DNA from: Gemmatimonadota bacterium
GTDB taxonomy: Bacteria > Gemmatimonadota > Gemmatimonadetes > Gemmatimonadales > GWC2-71-9
Length of the DNA: 41,984 bases
Direction of reading: 5' to 3'
NCBI GenBank assembly: GCA_016199245.1
Contig: JACQHC010000166.1
Location: forward strand, 1-41,984
Below are positions 1-8,635 of the stretch, in pieces. Within the stretch, counting starts at the first letter, position 1. Every line of letters starts with the position of its first letter. Made by a program: the position numbers and the translations under genes. Under the pieces are notes generated by a model. The model did not search any database and had not been told where the DNA came from. It worked only from the letters and a program-made list of their open reading frames with translations.

Positions 1-366
1 GCCGGGATCCTGCTGCTCAGCCAGTTCGGTGGCCATCCGGTGGCGTTCGTGGCCCTGAGCGGACTGGTGTTCTTTGCCTGGGGGGAGATCTACAGCCTGT
101 TTCCGGCCACGTGCGCGGATACGTACGGCGTGCGATTCGCCGCCGCAAACGCCGGGCTGCTCTACACGGCGAAGGGCACGGCGTCCCTCCTGGTACCCGT
201 GACGAGCGTCATGGCCGTAGCAAGCGGCGGCTGGCAGGCGGTGTTCGTTGCGGCCGCAGCCATGAATCTCCTCGCGGCGTTGCTGGCCATCATGGTTCTC
301 AAACCGCTGTGCAACCGCGCGAGAGCGGCGCCGACCGGCGTCATGGCACCCGCGCCGACGCCTTGA
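1..366 (+). CDS. MFS transporter, C-terminal part (oxalate/formate antiporter-like); truncated by window start
   Basis: Frame 1 open from base 1 (AGILLLSQFGGHPVAFVALSG...); hydrophobic TM segments; FFAWGEIYSLFPATCADTYG...NAGLLYTAKGTASLLVP resembles OxlT-type MFS. Confidence 0.75.
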   Translation, partial: AGILLLSQFGGHPVAFVALSGLVFFAWGEIYSLFPATCADTYGVRFAAANAGLLYTAKGTASLLVPVTSVMAVASGGWQAVFVAAAAMNLLAALLAIMVLKPLCNRARAAPTGVMAPAPTP

Positions 367-382
367 CGGAGCGCAGCCTGGC

Positions 383-1384
383 GTGAAGATCGTCGTGGTC
401 GGGGCCGGGGCGATTGGCGGGTACCTGGGCGCACTGCTCGGGGCGGCCGGGGAGACCGTCACATTCATCGCGCGCGGCGGCAATCTGGAGGCGATCCGCC
501 ACGACGGGATGAAGGTCACGCTGGAGGATGGCCGGGAGGTGACGGGTCGCAGCGCGGCGGTGGCAAGCCTGGCTGACGCGGGGCCACACGACGTCGTGCT
601 GCTCACCGTCAAGGCACACCAGGTAGCGGCCATCGCGCCGCAGGTCGGCCAGCTGTGCCATGAACATACGAGCATCGTGACCATGCAGAACGGGATTCCG
701 TGGTGGTACTTCCAGCGCCACGGCGGCGAGCACGAGGGGAAGCCGGTGCGCGCCGCCGATCCCGACGGGACGATCGGCCGGCACATCGACCCGGCGCGGG
801 TGGTGGGCTGCGTGGTCTATCCCGCCGCCAATCTCGTGGCGCCGGGCGTGGTGCAGGTCGTCGAGGGCCGGCGGTTCACGCTCGGTGAGCCGGACGGCAC
901 GACCACGCCGCGGATCGAGGCGATTGCGGCAACTCTGACCAGGGCCGGCTTCAAGGCGCCAATCACGAGCGACATTCGCGGGGAGATCTGGCTCAAGCTG
1001 ATCGGCAATTTGAGCTTCAATCCGATCAGCGCGCTCACGCACGCGACACTGGTGGACCTCCTCAAGTTCCCGCTGACGCGCGAGCTGTGCGTGGAGATGA
1101 TGCAGGAAGCCCAGGCCGTGGCCGAGCGCCTCGGCGTCACGATTCGCGTACCTATCGAGCGACGCATCGCGGGCGCGGAAAAGGTGGGCGCGCACAAGAC
1201 CTCCATGTTGCAGGACGTGGAGCACGGGAAGGCGATCGAGTTCGAGGCACTCGTGGGGGCCGTGGTGGAGCTGGGCCGTCTGGCCGGGACCCCAACGCCG
1301 CATATTGACGCGGTGTATGCGTGCGCGGCGCTGCTGGCGAAGACTCTTGCCGATGCAGGCGGCCGGCTCGTCGTCGGGCGGTAG
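383..1384 (+). CDS. 2-dehydropantoate 2-reductase family protein (ApbA/PanE-like)
   Basis: N-terminal MKIVVVGAGAIGGYLGALL Rossmann motif, conserved E/K/N motifs (GEIWLKLIGNLSFNPISALT). Confidence 0.85.
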   Translation: MKIVVVGAGAIGGYLGALLGAAGETVTFIARGGNLEAIRHDGMKVTLEDGREVTGRSAAVASLADAGPHDVVLLTVKAHQVAAIAPQVGQLCHEHTSIVTMQNGIPWWYFQRHGGEHEGKPVRAADPDGTIGRHIDPARVVGCVVYPAANLVAPGVVQVVEGRRFTLGEPDGTTTPRIEAIAATLTRAGFKAPITSDIRGEIWLKLIGNLSFNPISALTHATLVDLLKFPLTRELCVEMMQEAQAVAERLGVTIRVPIERRIAGAEKVGAHKTSMLQDVEHGKAIEFEALVGAVVELGRLAGTPTPHIDAVYACAALLAKTLADAGGRLVVGR

Positions 1385-1473
1385 CAGGCCGTGAAACACG
1401 CAGGCCAGCTGGCGACACTGCCTTCACTTCACCAGCCTGCCAGGATCGTGGCGCACCAGACGGAAGAGCGCGA

Positions 1474-3006
1474 ATGACCGAACGGGAATCGACGATTCTC
1501 CAGCTGCTGGCGACGGGCGCTGCCAGGGCCACTGCGCTCAACGCTCCTGGGGGCGCGCCGCTCGTGTACCAGGGACTGCGCGACCTGGTGTCCGAGACAC
1601 TGGGCGGGCTGGCCCGGCGGGGCATTGGACGGAACGATCGGGTGGCGATCGTGCTGCACAATGGCCCGGAGATGGCGGCGGCGTTCCTCTCCGTGGCGAG
1701 CGGTGCGACCGCCGCCCCGCTTAATCCCTCATACCGCGCCGAGGAGTTCGAGTTCTTTCTGACCGATCTTGGCGCGAAGCTCGTCATCGTGGGTCATGAC
1801 TCAACCTCGCCCGCCGTACACGTCGCGGGGAAGCTCGCGATCCCGGTCGCGTGGCTGGTGCCGCATCCCGATCGCGGGGCCGGGAGCTTCACGCTGGAGT
1901 TCTCGAACGGGACGGTCTCCCATCGCGCCGCGCCGCCGGAAGCGGCCCGGGAGGACGACGTCGCGCTGGTACTCCACACCTCGGGCACCACGTCCCGGCC
2001 GAAGCTGGTGCCGCTGTCCCAGCGGAACATCTGTGCTTCGGCCCGAAACATCCGGCGCACCCTGTCCCTCAGGCCGGACGACCGCGGCCTTGCGGTCATG
2101 CCGCTCTTCCATATTCACGGTCTGATGGCCGCGCTGCTGGCCCCGCTTTTGGCTGGGGGCGAGGTGTGCTGCACACCGGGCTTCAACGCGCTCAAGTTCT
2201 TCTCGTGGCTGGCCGATGTCCGGCCAACGTGGTACACGGCTGTCCCCACCATGCATCAGGCCATTCTCGCGCGCTCGGCCGGGCACGCCGACGTGGCCCA
2301 GCGGAGCCGCCTGCGCTTCGTGCGATCCTCATCGTCGGCGCTCCCGCCCACGGTGATAGGCCAGCTGGAGGATGTGTTTCACGCGCCCGTGATCGAGTCC
2401 TACGGCATGACCGAGGCGGCACACCAGATGACGAGCAACCCGTTGCCGCCGGGCGTGCGCAAGCCGGGCACGGTGGGCACGGAGGCCGGACCCGAGGTGC
2501 GGGTTGTGGATGAGCGCGGGGAGCCGCTGCCGCCGGGGCATACCGGGGAGATCGTGATCCGCGGGGAGAACGTGATGGGCGGATACGACAACAACCCGGG
2601 GGCCAATGCCAGCGCGTACATCCTGGACTGGTTTCGCACCGGCGACCAGGGCGTGATGGACACAGACGGCTATCTGAGCATTACGGGACGCTTGAAAGAG
2701 ATCATCAACCGAGGGGGAGAGAAGATTTCACCACGCGAAGTGGACGAGATCCTCCTGGAACATCCGGCCGTGCATCAGTGCGTCACATTCGCCGTGCCGC
2801 ACGAGATGTTGGGGGAAGAAGTGGCGGCGGCGATCGTGCTCAAAGACGGTGCGCAGGCCACCGACAAGGAATTGCGCCAGTTCGCCGCCGGCCGGCTGGC
2901 GCCTTTCAAGGTGCCGAGCAGGATTGTTTTGCTCAAAGAGATTCCGGTGGGGCCGACGGGCAAGCTGCAGCGGATCGGGCTGGCCCGGACCCTCGGCCTG
3001 AGTTGA
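1474..3006 (+). CDS. AMP-dependent acyl-CoA synthetase, oxalate-CoA ligase-like
   Basis: AMP-binding motif LHTSGTTSRPKLVPLSQ; ESYGMTEAAHQMTSNPLPPGVRKPGTVG; GRLKEIINRGGEKISPREVD; internal ATG at 1474 chosen over ORF start 1321. Confidence 0.85.
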   Translation: MTERESTILQLLATGAARATALNAPGGAPLVYQGLRDLVSETLGGLARRGIGRNDRVAIVLHNGPEMAAAFLSVASGATAAPLNPSYRAEEFEFFLTDLGAKLVIVGHDSTSPAVHVAGKLAIPVAWLVPHPDRGAGSFTLEFSNGTVSHRAAPPEAAREDDVALVLHTSGTTSRPKLVPLSQRNICASARNIRRTLSLRPDDRGLAVMPLFHIHGLMAALLAPLLAGGEVCCTPGFNALKFFSWLADVRPTWYTAVPTMHQAILARSAGHADVAQRSRLRFVRSSSSALPPTVIGQLEDVFHAPVIESYGMTEAAHQMTSNPLPPGVRKPGTVGTEAGPEVRVVDERGEPLPPGHTGEIVIRGENVMGGYDNNPGANASAYILDWFRTGDQGVMDTDGYLSITGRLKEIINRGGEKISPREVDEILLEHPAVHQCVTFAVPHEMLGEEVAAAIVLKDGAQATDKELRQFAAGRLAPFKVPSRIVLLKEIPVGPTGKLQRIGLARTLGLS

Positions 3007-3016
3007 GGAAGACACG

Positions 3017-3541
3017 TCAAGCGCTCTTGCAGGTCTCCTCCACCGCCCGCCGAAACGACGGGGCGTGGATCGCCGGATACTTATACAGGTCAGGCTCAAC
3101 TCGACTGAAGTACTCCAGCAACCGTGCCGGCTCGATGAGCCGCCGCGCTAGCATCTCCCGCACATCGCCCAGGTCCAGCGCGTGGCCACGCTCCAGCTTT
3201 GCCAGCGCCTGCGCATAGAGATCGAAGTGGTAGAATGACAGTCGTCCCGCGTCGGCGATGAAAACGCTCCGATCTTCCCACCCTTCGGCGACCGGAATGA
3301 AGTCCGCGGGTGACGCCAGTTCGACATTGATCTTGAGCTTTTCCTTGAGTCCGGGAATCGCCCGCAGCAGCGTGTCGTGCTCGGGCACCAACTTCACATC
3401 GACGTCGATGGTGCTGGAACGCCAACCGAACAGGACCGCCGTGGCTCCGCCCGTGAAGTAGACGCGGCCGGAGGCGGTGGCGGTTGCACCGAGCGCCTCC
3501 ATGAAGCGGCGAATCCGACTGGCGTCGGCTAGCTCGCGCAC
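3017..3541 (-). CDS. DUF6036-like nucleotidyltransferase (putative toxin-type NTase)
   Basis: GGATAVLFGWRSSTIDVDVKL = minimal NTase G-G...DxD motif; overlaps upstream small gene. Confidence 0.7.
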   Translation of the reverse strand: MRELADASRIRRFMEALGATATASGRVYFTGGATAVLFGWRSSTIDVDVKLVPEHDTLLRAIPGLKEKLKINVELASPADFIPVAEGWEDRSVFIADAGRLSFYHFDLYAQALAKLERGHALDLGDVREMLARRLIEPARLLEYFSRVEPDLYKYPAIHAPSFRRAVEETCKSA

Positions 3542-3801
3542 TCGGCCGCCCGCTCGAAACTCACCAATCGGCGGATCAGCGCGTTGTATCGGGAGTGTGC
3601 GGTGGCAGGATCTTCCCGGTGGAGCAACTCGTACAGCCGGTGCTCAGGACTCGGAACAGGCGTGGGCACGGTGATGCCCAGTCGGCTCAGTCGGGGGGCG
3701 CCGATCGATACCAGCAAGGCAGGGATCGTCTCCAGACGCTGACCAAGATCGTCGATGCCCTCGCGAATGAGGTCGCCGCCGGGATACGCCGCTGTAGCCA
3801 T
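3529..3801 (-). CDS. Small conserved-looking protein, operonic partner of the nucleotidyltransferase
   Basis: ORF 3529..3810, second Met gives 3801; overlaps downstream NTase start by 13 bp. Confidence 0.6.
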   Translation of the reverse strand: MATAAYPGGDLIREGIDDLGQRLETIPALLVSIGAPRLSRLGITVPTPVPSPEHRLYELLHREDPATAHSRYNALIRRLVSFERAAECAS

Positions 3802-3918
3802 ACGACCCAAGTATACGCCAGCGATTCACGCCCGTGGAGCCGCGTAACTGGAACTTGCTTGGGCCGCACCCCTGACCCGTCCACTTGCCGAACAGTTCCG
3901 CCGGACAAGATTAGCGGC

Positions 3919-4090
3919 GCTGCTGAAAAACGGGCGCCAGTGAGCGACCGAGCGGACGCACTCGTCGAAGCGATGCCGGGGCGCCAACCCCGTAACTCGT
4001 CACGTCGCTCGTGGTCGGCTCGGCCGATAGGCATCGCGGGAAGTGAGTGCGTCCGCTCGGTCGCAAACCCGATGCCCGTTTTTCAGCAGC
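3919..4090. repeat. Long imperfect inverted repeat (MITE-like or structured element)
   Basis: 3919-3963 gctgctgaaaaacgggc...gcgaccgagcggacgcactc versus 4045-4090 gagtgcgtccgctcggtcgc...cccgtttttcagcagc: 20 bp + 16 bp perfect arms separated by a 9/10-nt bubble. Confidence 0.85.
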
Positions 4091-4160
4091 CTGTTAGGCT
4101 TGCCTGTGATCGGGCTACGCCGATCGCCATCCTCGCGCCCGTCAACGTCCGGAGGTACCC

Positions 4161-5048
4161 GTGCGTCAACCGATCAGTTTCCTGCTCGTCTTCGCCGCGG
4201 TTGCGATCCCATTGCCGGCTCAGGATGTCGGCCCCGCGCCTGGCGCGCTCGTGATCGTGGGCGGGGGCTTGCGGGATCAGGCCATCATCGAGCGGTTCAT
4301 CGAGCTCGCCGGTGGCCCCGACGCCCCGATCGTGGTCATCCCGACGGCCGGCGAGGAAGATGCGTACGACCAGCACTGGTCAGGACTCCGCGCCTTTCGG
4401 GAAGCAGGTGCCAGGCGCCTCACGGTCTTGCACACGCGCGATCGCAAAGCGGCCGACACGCCGGAGTTCTCGGCTCCCATCCGAGAAGCGCGCGGCGTGT
4501 GGTTTCCCGGCGGCCGCCAGTGGCGGCTCGCCGATTCGTATCTCCATACGCGGGTACACGAGGAGCTGCGCGGCGTGCTGGCCCGCGGCGGCGTGATCGG
4601 CGGCACGTCGGCCGGGGCAACGATTCTCGGCTCCTACCTCGTGCGCGGCGACACGAAGGGCAACACGATCATGATGGGGGACCACGAGGAGGGGTTCGGC
4701 TTCCTGAAGAACGTCGGCATTGACCAGCACTTGCTGCGCCGCAACCGCCAGTTCGATCTCATCGAGGTGATCGAGAAGCGACCGGAGCTGCTCGGCATCG
4801 GCATCGACGAAAACACGGCGATCGTCGTCCGCGCCGACTCGTTCGAGGTGATCGGGCAAAGCTATGTCGTGATCTTCGACCGCGAGCGCATGGTGGGCGT
4901 CAGCGGCCGGTTCTACTTCCTGGCGCCCGGGGATCGGTACAACCTGAAGACGCGGGAGGCGTTCAGGCCGGCGACGACGGTCCGCCCGCTCGAGGCGGCC
5001 GTGCGGCGCGAATGGCCCAAGCGGGACGGCTCGAAAGACGGACAATAA
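4161..5048 (+). CDS. Cyanophycinase-like peptidase S51 family protein, predicted secreted
   Basis: Signal peptide MRQPISFLLVFAAVAIPLPAQ; VIVGGG, GGRQWRL, GGTSAGATILG nucleophile-elbow motif, GIGIDENTAIVV. Confidence 0.88.
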   Translation: MRQPISFLLVFAAVAIPLPAQDVGPAPGALVIVGGGLRDQAIIERFIELAGGPDAPIVVIPTAGEEDAYDQHWSGLRAFREAGARRLTVLHTRDRKAADTPEFSAPIREARGVWFPGGRQWRLADSYLHTRVHEELRGVLARGGVIGGTSAGATILGSYLVRGDTKGNTIMMGDHEEGFGFLKNVGIDQHLLRRNRQFDLIEVIEKRPELLGIGIDENTAIVVRADSFEVIGQSYVVIFDRERMVGVSGRFYFLAPGDRYNLKTREAFRPATTVRPLEAAVRREWPKRDGSKDGQ

Positions 5049-5165
5049 CGGCTTCTGTTCTCCTTGTGGCTGCACGTGCCGGTGGGTAACCTCACGGTGC
5101 GAGGCTGGCCGAGAACGACACGCGGCCTACGACAGGCGGCTGCGTGCAGCTCGTGGGGATGCTGC

Positions 5166-5543
5166 ATGATTCTGTTTCACCGCACCACGATCGGCGAAGC
5201 CCGGTCGATCGTCGAGGACGGTTTTCAGGACGCCGACTGGGACTTCGGCCTGCGCGACGCTCGAACCGGCGAGGACGTCAGCATCACCGGCGTGTGGCTG
5301 GCCGACCGCGCCCTCGGTGAGGAAGACGGACTGAAGGGCGATGCGCTGCTCGAGGTGGATCTCGACGTCCCTGAAGATGAGTTGCAGTCGTTTGAGCTGC
5401 AGGGCCTGCTGTGGAACGGCCGTTTCTGGGTCGCGCCCGCCGAGCTCGTGAACAAGCACGCCACAACGCGGATCCTCAACGTGGACCCGCGGACGTCCTG
5501 GGGGTGGCGCGCGGTGAACGACGCCGACGAGGAGGCGGGGTGA
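5166..5543 (+). CDS. Small uncharacterised protein, possible ADP-ribosyltransferase-like fold
   Basis: MILFHRTTIGEARSIVEDGFQDADWDFG; HRTT...A..I...GF pattern as in small ART-fold proteins; internal ATG 5166 in ORF 5064..5543. Confidence 0.6.
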   Translation: MILFHRTTIGEARSIVEDGFQDADWDFGLRDARTGEDVSITGVWLADRALGEEDGLKGDALLEVDLDVPEDELQSFELQGLLWNGRFWVAPAELVNKHATTRILNVDPRTSWGWRAVNDADEEAG

Positions 5544-5560
5544 GAGTCGGGAATGAACAT

Positions 5561-5613
5561 GCGTAAGGGGTGAGAGGGCCCCTTACCCCTCCTTCACACC
5601 TTACGCCTCACGC
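5561..5613. repeat. Phased inverted heptad array / hairpin between convergent genes
   Basis: GCGTAAG.GGGTGAG then CCTTAC..TTCACAC.CTTACGC.CTCACGC at 7-bp steps. Confidence 0.7.
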
Positions 5614-5621
5614 CTTTTCCC

Positions 5622-7142
5622 CTATCTCACCGCCACGAACCGCCGCGCCTCTTCGAGCCCAGGCAACCCCGCATCCGCCGAGTGCCACACTTCCCGTAGC
5701 AGTTCGTAGGCCCGCGTAGCCGCGGCGCGATCCCCCGCCGCCGCGGCGGCACGACCTAGTCCGCGGAGCGAGAGCGCCCGCCGGGGCGCCATCTCCAGCG
5801 CCCGCTCGAACTCGCGCTGCGCCTCGGCCGGCCGCTCGAGCGCGAGCAGGGTTTCGCCAAGCAGCTCGCGCGTGGGCTTTACGACGTCCGGCGGCCCAAA
5901 CTCGACCGGCATTACATCTTCCAGCTTCGCCGCCTCGCGCAGCAGTCCCAGAGCCCGATCCGTCTCGCCCGCGCTCAGAGCCGCAATACCGTTGAGCTCT
6001 GTGGCCAGGATCTGCGGCACGGCACCACTCACGGCTCGCAGCCGCTCGAGTGCCCCCGCGGTCGCCGCGCGATCGCCTCGCCGGTCAGCGACAAAGCCGG
6101 CGAGGAACGCGTCAATCGCCTGCGCTACGGGGCTCGCCCGGGACACGTCGACGGTCCACGCCAGTGCCGCGTCGTCCCATCGCTCCGTGTGGATCACGTA
6201 GTGGGCGCGCATGCTCGCCAGATACGCCACGCGCTGAGCCGTGGGCCGATTCGCGGGCAGGTCCTTGGCCCGGGTGAGCTGCGCCTGCGCCGCCCCGTGC
6301 TTCCCCTGTTGCAGCAGGCCGTACAGGTGCCACGACGGATAGTGCCCTGGCCCCCAGTCGGTGAGATCGGCGGCGATCTTGTTCTGCGACACCACCTCGT
6401 CCCACATCCCCATCGCGAGGAAGATGTGGGTCGTCATATGCTGCGCGTGGGGCGCGTCCGGGGCGATCTTCGAGTACGCCCGGGCCGCCCGCAGGCCGAG
6501 CGGCGCGTGCGTGGGATCATCGTAGGAGTGAATCAGGTAGTGCGCCGCTCCCGGGTGATTGGGGTTGTCGCGGAATACCTCTTCGGCCAGGGCCGCGGCA
6601 CGCATGTAGGACGGCACGACGCGGACGCCCTGGCTCAGTCCCTGGAGGGCCAGCGCGAGAAACAACCGCGCCTCCGCATCGTCGGTGAAGGAGCGCACCA
6701 GGCGCTCCATGGCGGCGGCGTAAGCCGTATCCCGCTCTGGCTTGGGGCCCTCCTCGTACAGGACCTCGACTGCATCGAGGTACATCCGCTCGCGCTCGGT
6801 GGGTGCCTTCGCGCGACGCGCCTCACGCGTGGGCGCCAGGCGGTTCAAGGCAGCCATGGCGGCGGTCCGGTCGCGCTGGTTCCAGATCGGGTGGTTGTAC
6901 GTCAACGCCTCACCCCAATACGCCATCGCGAAGCCCGGCTCCGCTTCCTGAGCCCTGCGAAAGGCGCGCGTCGCGTGATCGTACTCGAAGGAATGCATGT
7001 ACAGCACGCCCTCGAGAAAGGGCGACTGGGCCGACGCCGAACCGGACGTCGGGAACTGAATCGAGCCCAGGCGCGCCTGGGCCGCCAACGGGGCTTGAAC
7101 GCCAAGGGCGAACAGCAGCACGAAGCGATGACGGAGGGTCAT
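5622..7142 (-). CDS. TPR-repeat protein with signal peptide
   Basis: MTLRHRFVLLFALGVQAPLAAQ signal; repeated helical A-x-AEPGFAMAYWGEAL / FERALEMAPRRALSLRGLGRAAAAAGD motifs. Confidence 0.8.
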   Translation of the reverse strand: MTLRHRFVLLFALGVQAPLAAQARLGSIQFPTSGSASAQSPFLEGVLYMHSFEYDHATRAFRRAQEAEPGFAMAYWGEALTYNHPIWNQRDRTAAMAALNRLAPTREARRAKAPTERERMYLDAVEVLYEEGPKPERDTAYAAAMERLVRSFTDDAEARLFLALALQGLSQGVRVVPSYMRAAALAEEVFRDNPNHPGAAHYLIHSYDDPTHAPLGLRAARAYSKIAPDAPHAQHMTTHIFLAMGMWDEVVSQNKIAADLTDWGPGHYPSWHLYGLLQQGKHGAAQAQLTRAKDLPANRPTAQRVAYLASMRAHYVIHTERWDDAALAWTVDVSRASPVAQAIDAFLAGFVADRRGDRAATAGALERLRAVSGAVPQILATELNGIAALSAGETDRALGLLREAAKLEDVMPVEFGPPDVVKPTRELLGETLLALERPAEAQREFERALEMAPRRALSLRGLGRAAAAAGDRAAATRAYELLREVWHSADAGLPGLEEARRFVAVR

Positions 7143-7238
7143 GACACGGTCCATGTGGAGGGGCACGTCGCCAGCGATACAGGTCGAGATTACCGGACGA
7201 CCGCGGTGAGAGCAAGCCTGGCCGCTCGGCCGGGGACG

Positions 7239-7384
7239 CGCTAGCGGTGTCCTCAGCGCAGGTCGCTGCCGTAGGTCCCGAGCGCCGCGTCAGTGAGCGG
7301 GGCCCGGCGTACCAGCTCTCCTCACTCGCGAACTGCAGCGGCGTGAGGGACCTGCTGCGCGACTTGCGCTGAGGTTGACTAGCG
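7239..7384. repeat. Long nested palindrome with multi-segment stem in divergent intergenic region
   Basis: CGCTAG/CTAGCG, CCTCAGCGCA/TGCGCTGAGG, GTCGC/GCGAC, AGGTCCC/GGGACCT, CGCCGC/GCGGCG, AGTGAG/CTCACT all nested in order. Confidence 0.85.
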
Positions 7385-7450
7385 TCGCGGAGTTGCGAAC
7401 TGCAGGTTAGCGTCGGTGATACTCCGACATCAGACGAAGGAGAACAGACA

Positions 7451-7927
7451 ATGACGATCGTGCAACAGCACGCCACGCGTGGCACGGTGGCCGCTCTGAC
7501 CCTCGGCGTTGTGACTGCCATCGCCGCGACTACTGCACAGGCGCAGGCTCCGCCGCGCGGCGACCCCAACACTCCGTTTGTGGTGGACTACTACTACAAA
7601 GCACGGTGGGGCTTCGCGGCGGAGTTCATCCAATTGTTCAAGCGCAATCACTATCCCGTCCTGCAGAAACAGATCGGCATGGGTCGAATCCTCCAGGTCA
7701 CGGCCGTCACGCCGCGATACCATGGCACCGAAGATGGACGGTGGGATTATCGGGTGACGATCGTGTTCAAGAACGCGGCCGCTCACGACCAGGAGCCGGA
7801 CCTCGAGCCGATCCTGCGGGAGCTCTACCCGGATCGCGCGAAGTTCGACCGCGAGGAGCAGCGCCGATTCGAGATTCTGCTGGCGCACTGGGACGTACCG
7901 GTGACGCCGGTGGACCTCACCCGGTAA
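7451..7927 (+). CDS. Hypothetical secreted protein
   Basis: Signal peptide ...LTLGVVTAIAATTAQAQA, good ORF with AAGGAG-like RBS upstream. Confidence 0.75.
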   Translation: MTIVQQHATRGTVAALTLGVVTAIAATTAQAQAPPRGDPNTPFVVDYYYKARWGFAAEFIQLFKRNHYPVLQKQIGMGRILQVTAVTPRYHGTEDGRWDYRVTIVFKNAAAHDQEPDLEPILRELYPDRAKFDREEQRRFEILLAHWDVPVTPVDLTR

Positions 7928-7951
7928 ACCGGGAAGCTCCCAGCAAGGCCA

Positions 7952-8635
7952 ATGTCCGTCGCACGGCACCTCGGCATCGACCTGGCGGACTACGACCAGC
8001 GCATCCGAACGTTCATTCCGCACTACGAGGAGATGCTCGACGTAGTGGCGGGCGCCGTACGCCTCACATCGGCTCGGCAGCCGACGATCGTGGACCTCGG
8101 CATCGGCACCGGGGCGCTGGCAGCCCGGTGCCTGGCCGCGAGACCGCGGGCACTGCTCATCGGGATCGACTCCGACGGGGATATCCTCGCGGCTGCGGCT
8201 CGCCGGTTACGGAGATCGCTGAAAAGACTCCGGCTGATACACGGCAGCTTCGCGCGGACGCGGCTGCCCAAATGCGACGTGATGGTGGCGACGCTCGCGC
8301 TGCATCATATCCGGACCGCACGAGCCAAGCACCGGTTCTATCAGCGGTGTTTCCGGGCGCTCCGGCCCGGCGGCGTGTTCGCGAGCGGCGACGCGTTCCT
8401 GGCCGACGACAGCCCTGTCACGGAGCAGTTCCTGGCCACGTGGCGACGCCACATGGCTCGGTCCTACAGCACGCGACAGGCGCGTGCGTTTCTCCGATCC
8501 TGGGCGCGCGAGGACCGCTACTTCTCCCTCGGCAGCGAAGGGGCGATGCTCCGCGCAGCGGGGTTCCGCGTGGAAGTGCTCTGGCGACGGGCGCCGTTTG
8601 GCGTGTTGCTGGGCCGCAAGGAGCATGTGGGCTAG
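7952..8635 (+). CDS. Class I SAM-dependent methyltransferase
   Basis: VDLGIGTGALAARCL motif I, LLIGIDSDGDILAAA, DVMVATLALHHI, LRPGGVFASGD. Confidence 0.88.
   Translation: MSVARHLGIDLADYDQRIRTFIPHYEEMLDVVAGAVRLTSARQPTIVDLGIGTGALAARCLAARPRALLIGIDSDGDILAAAARRLRRSLKRLRLIHGSFARTRLPKCDVMVATLALHHIRTARAKHRFYQRCFRALRPGGVFASGDAFLADDSPVTEQFLATWRRHMARSYSTRQARAFLRSWAREDRYFSLGSEGAMLRAAGFRVEVLWRRAPFGVLLGRKEHVG

Noticed and set aside
341-1399. 352-aa minus-strand ORF antisense to the PanE-like gene
   Set aside because: Shadow ORF with His/Arg-rich low-information sequence.
1384-1474. Weak inverted repeat GCAGGC..GTGAA / TTCAC..GCCTGC upstream of the acyl-CoA synthetase
   Set aside because: Broken short stem without T-tract; insufficient to call a terminator or riboswitch.
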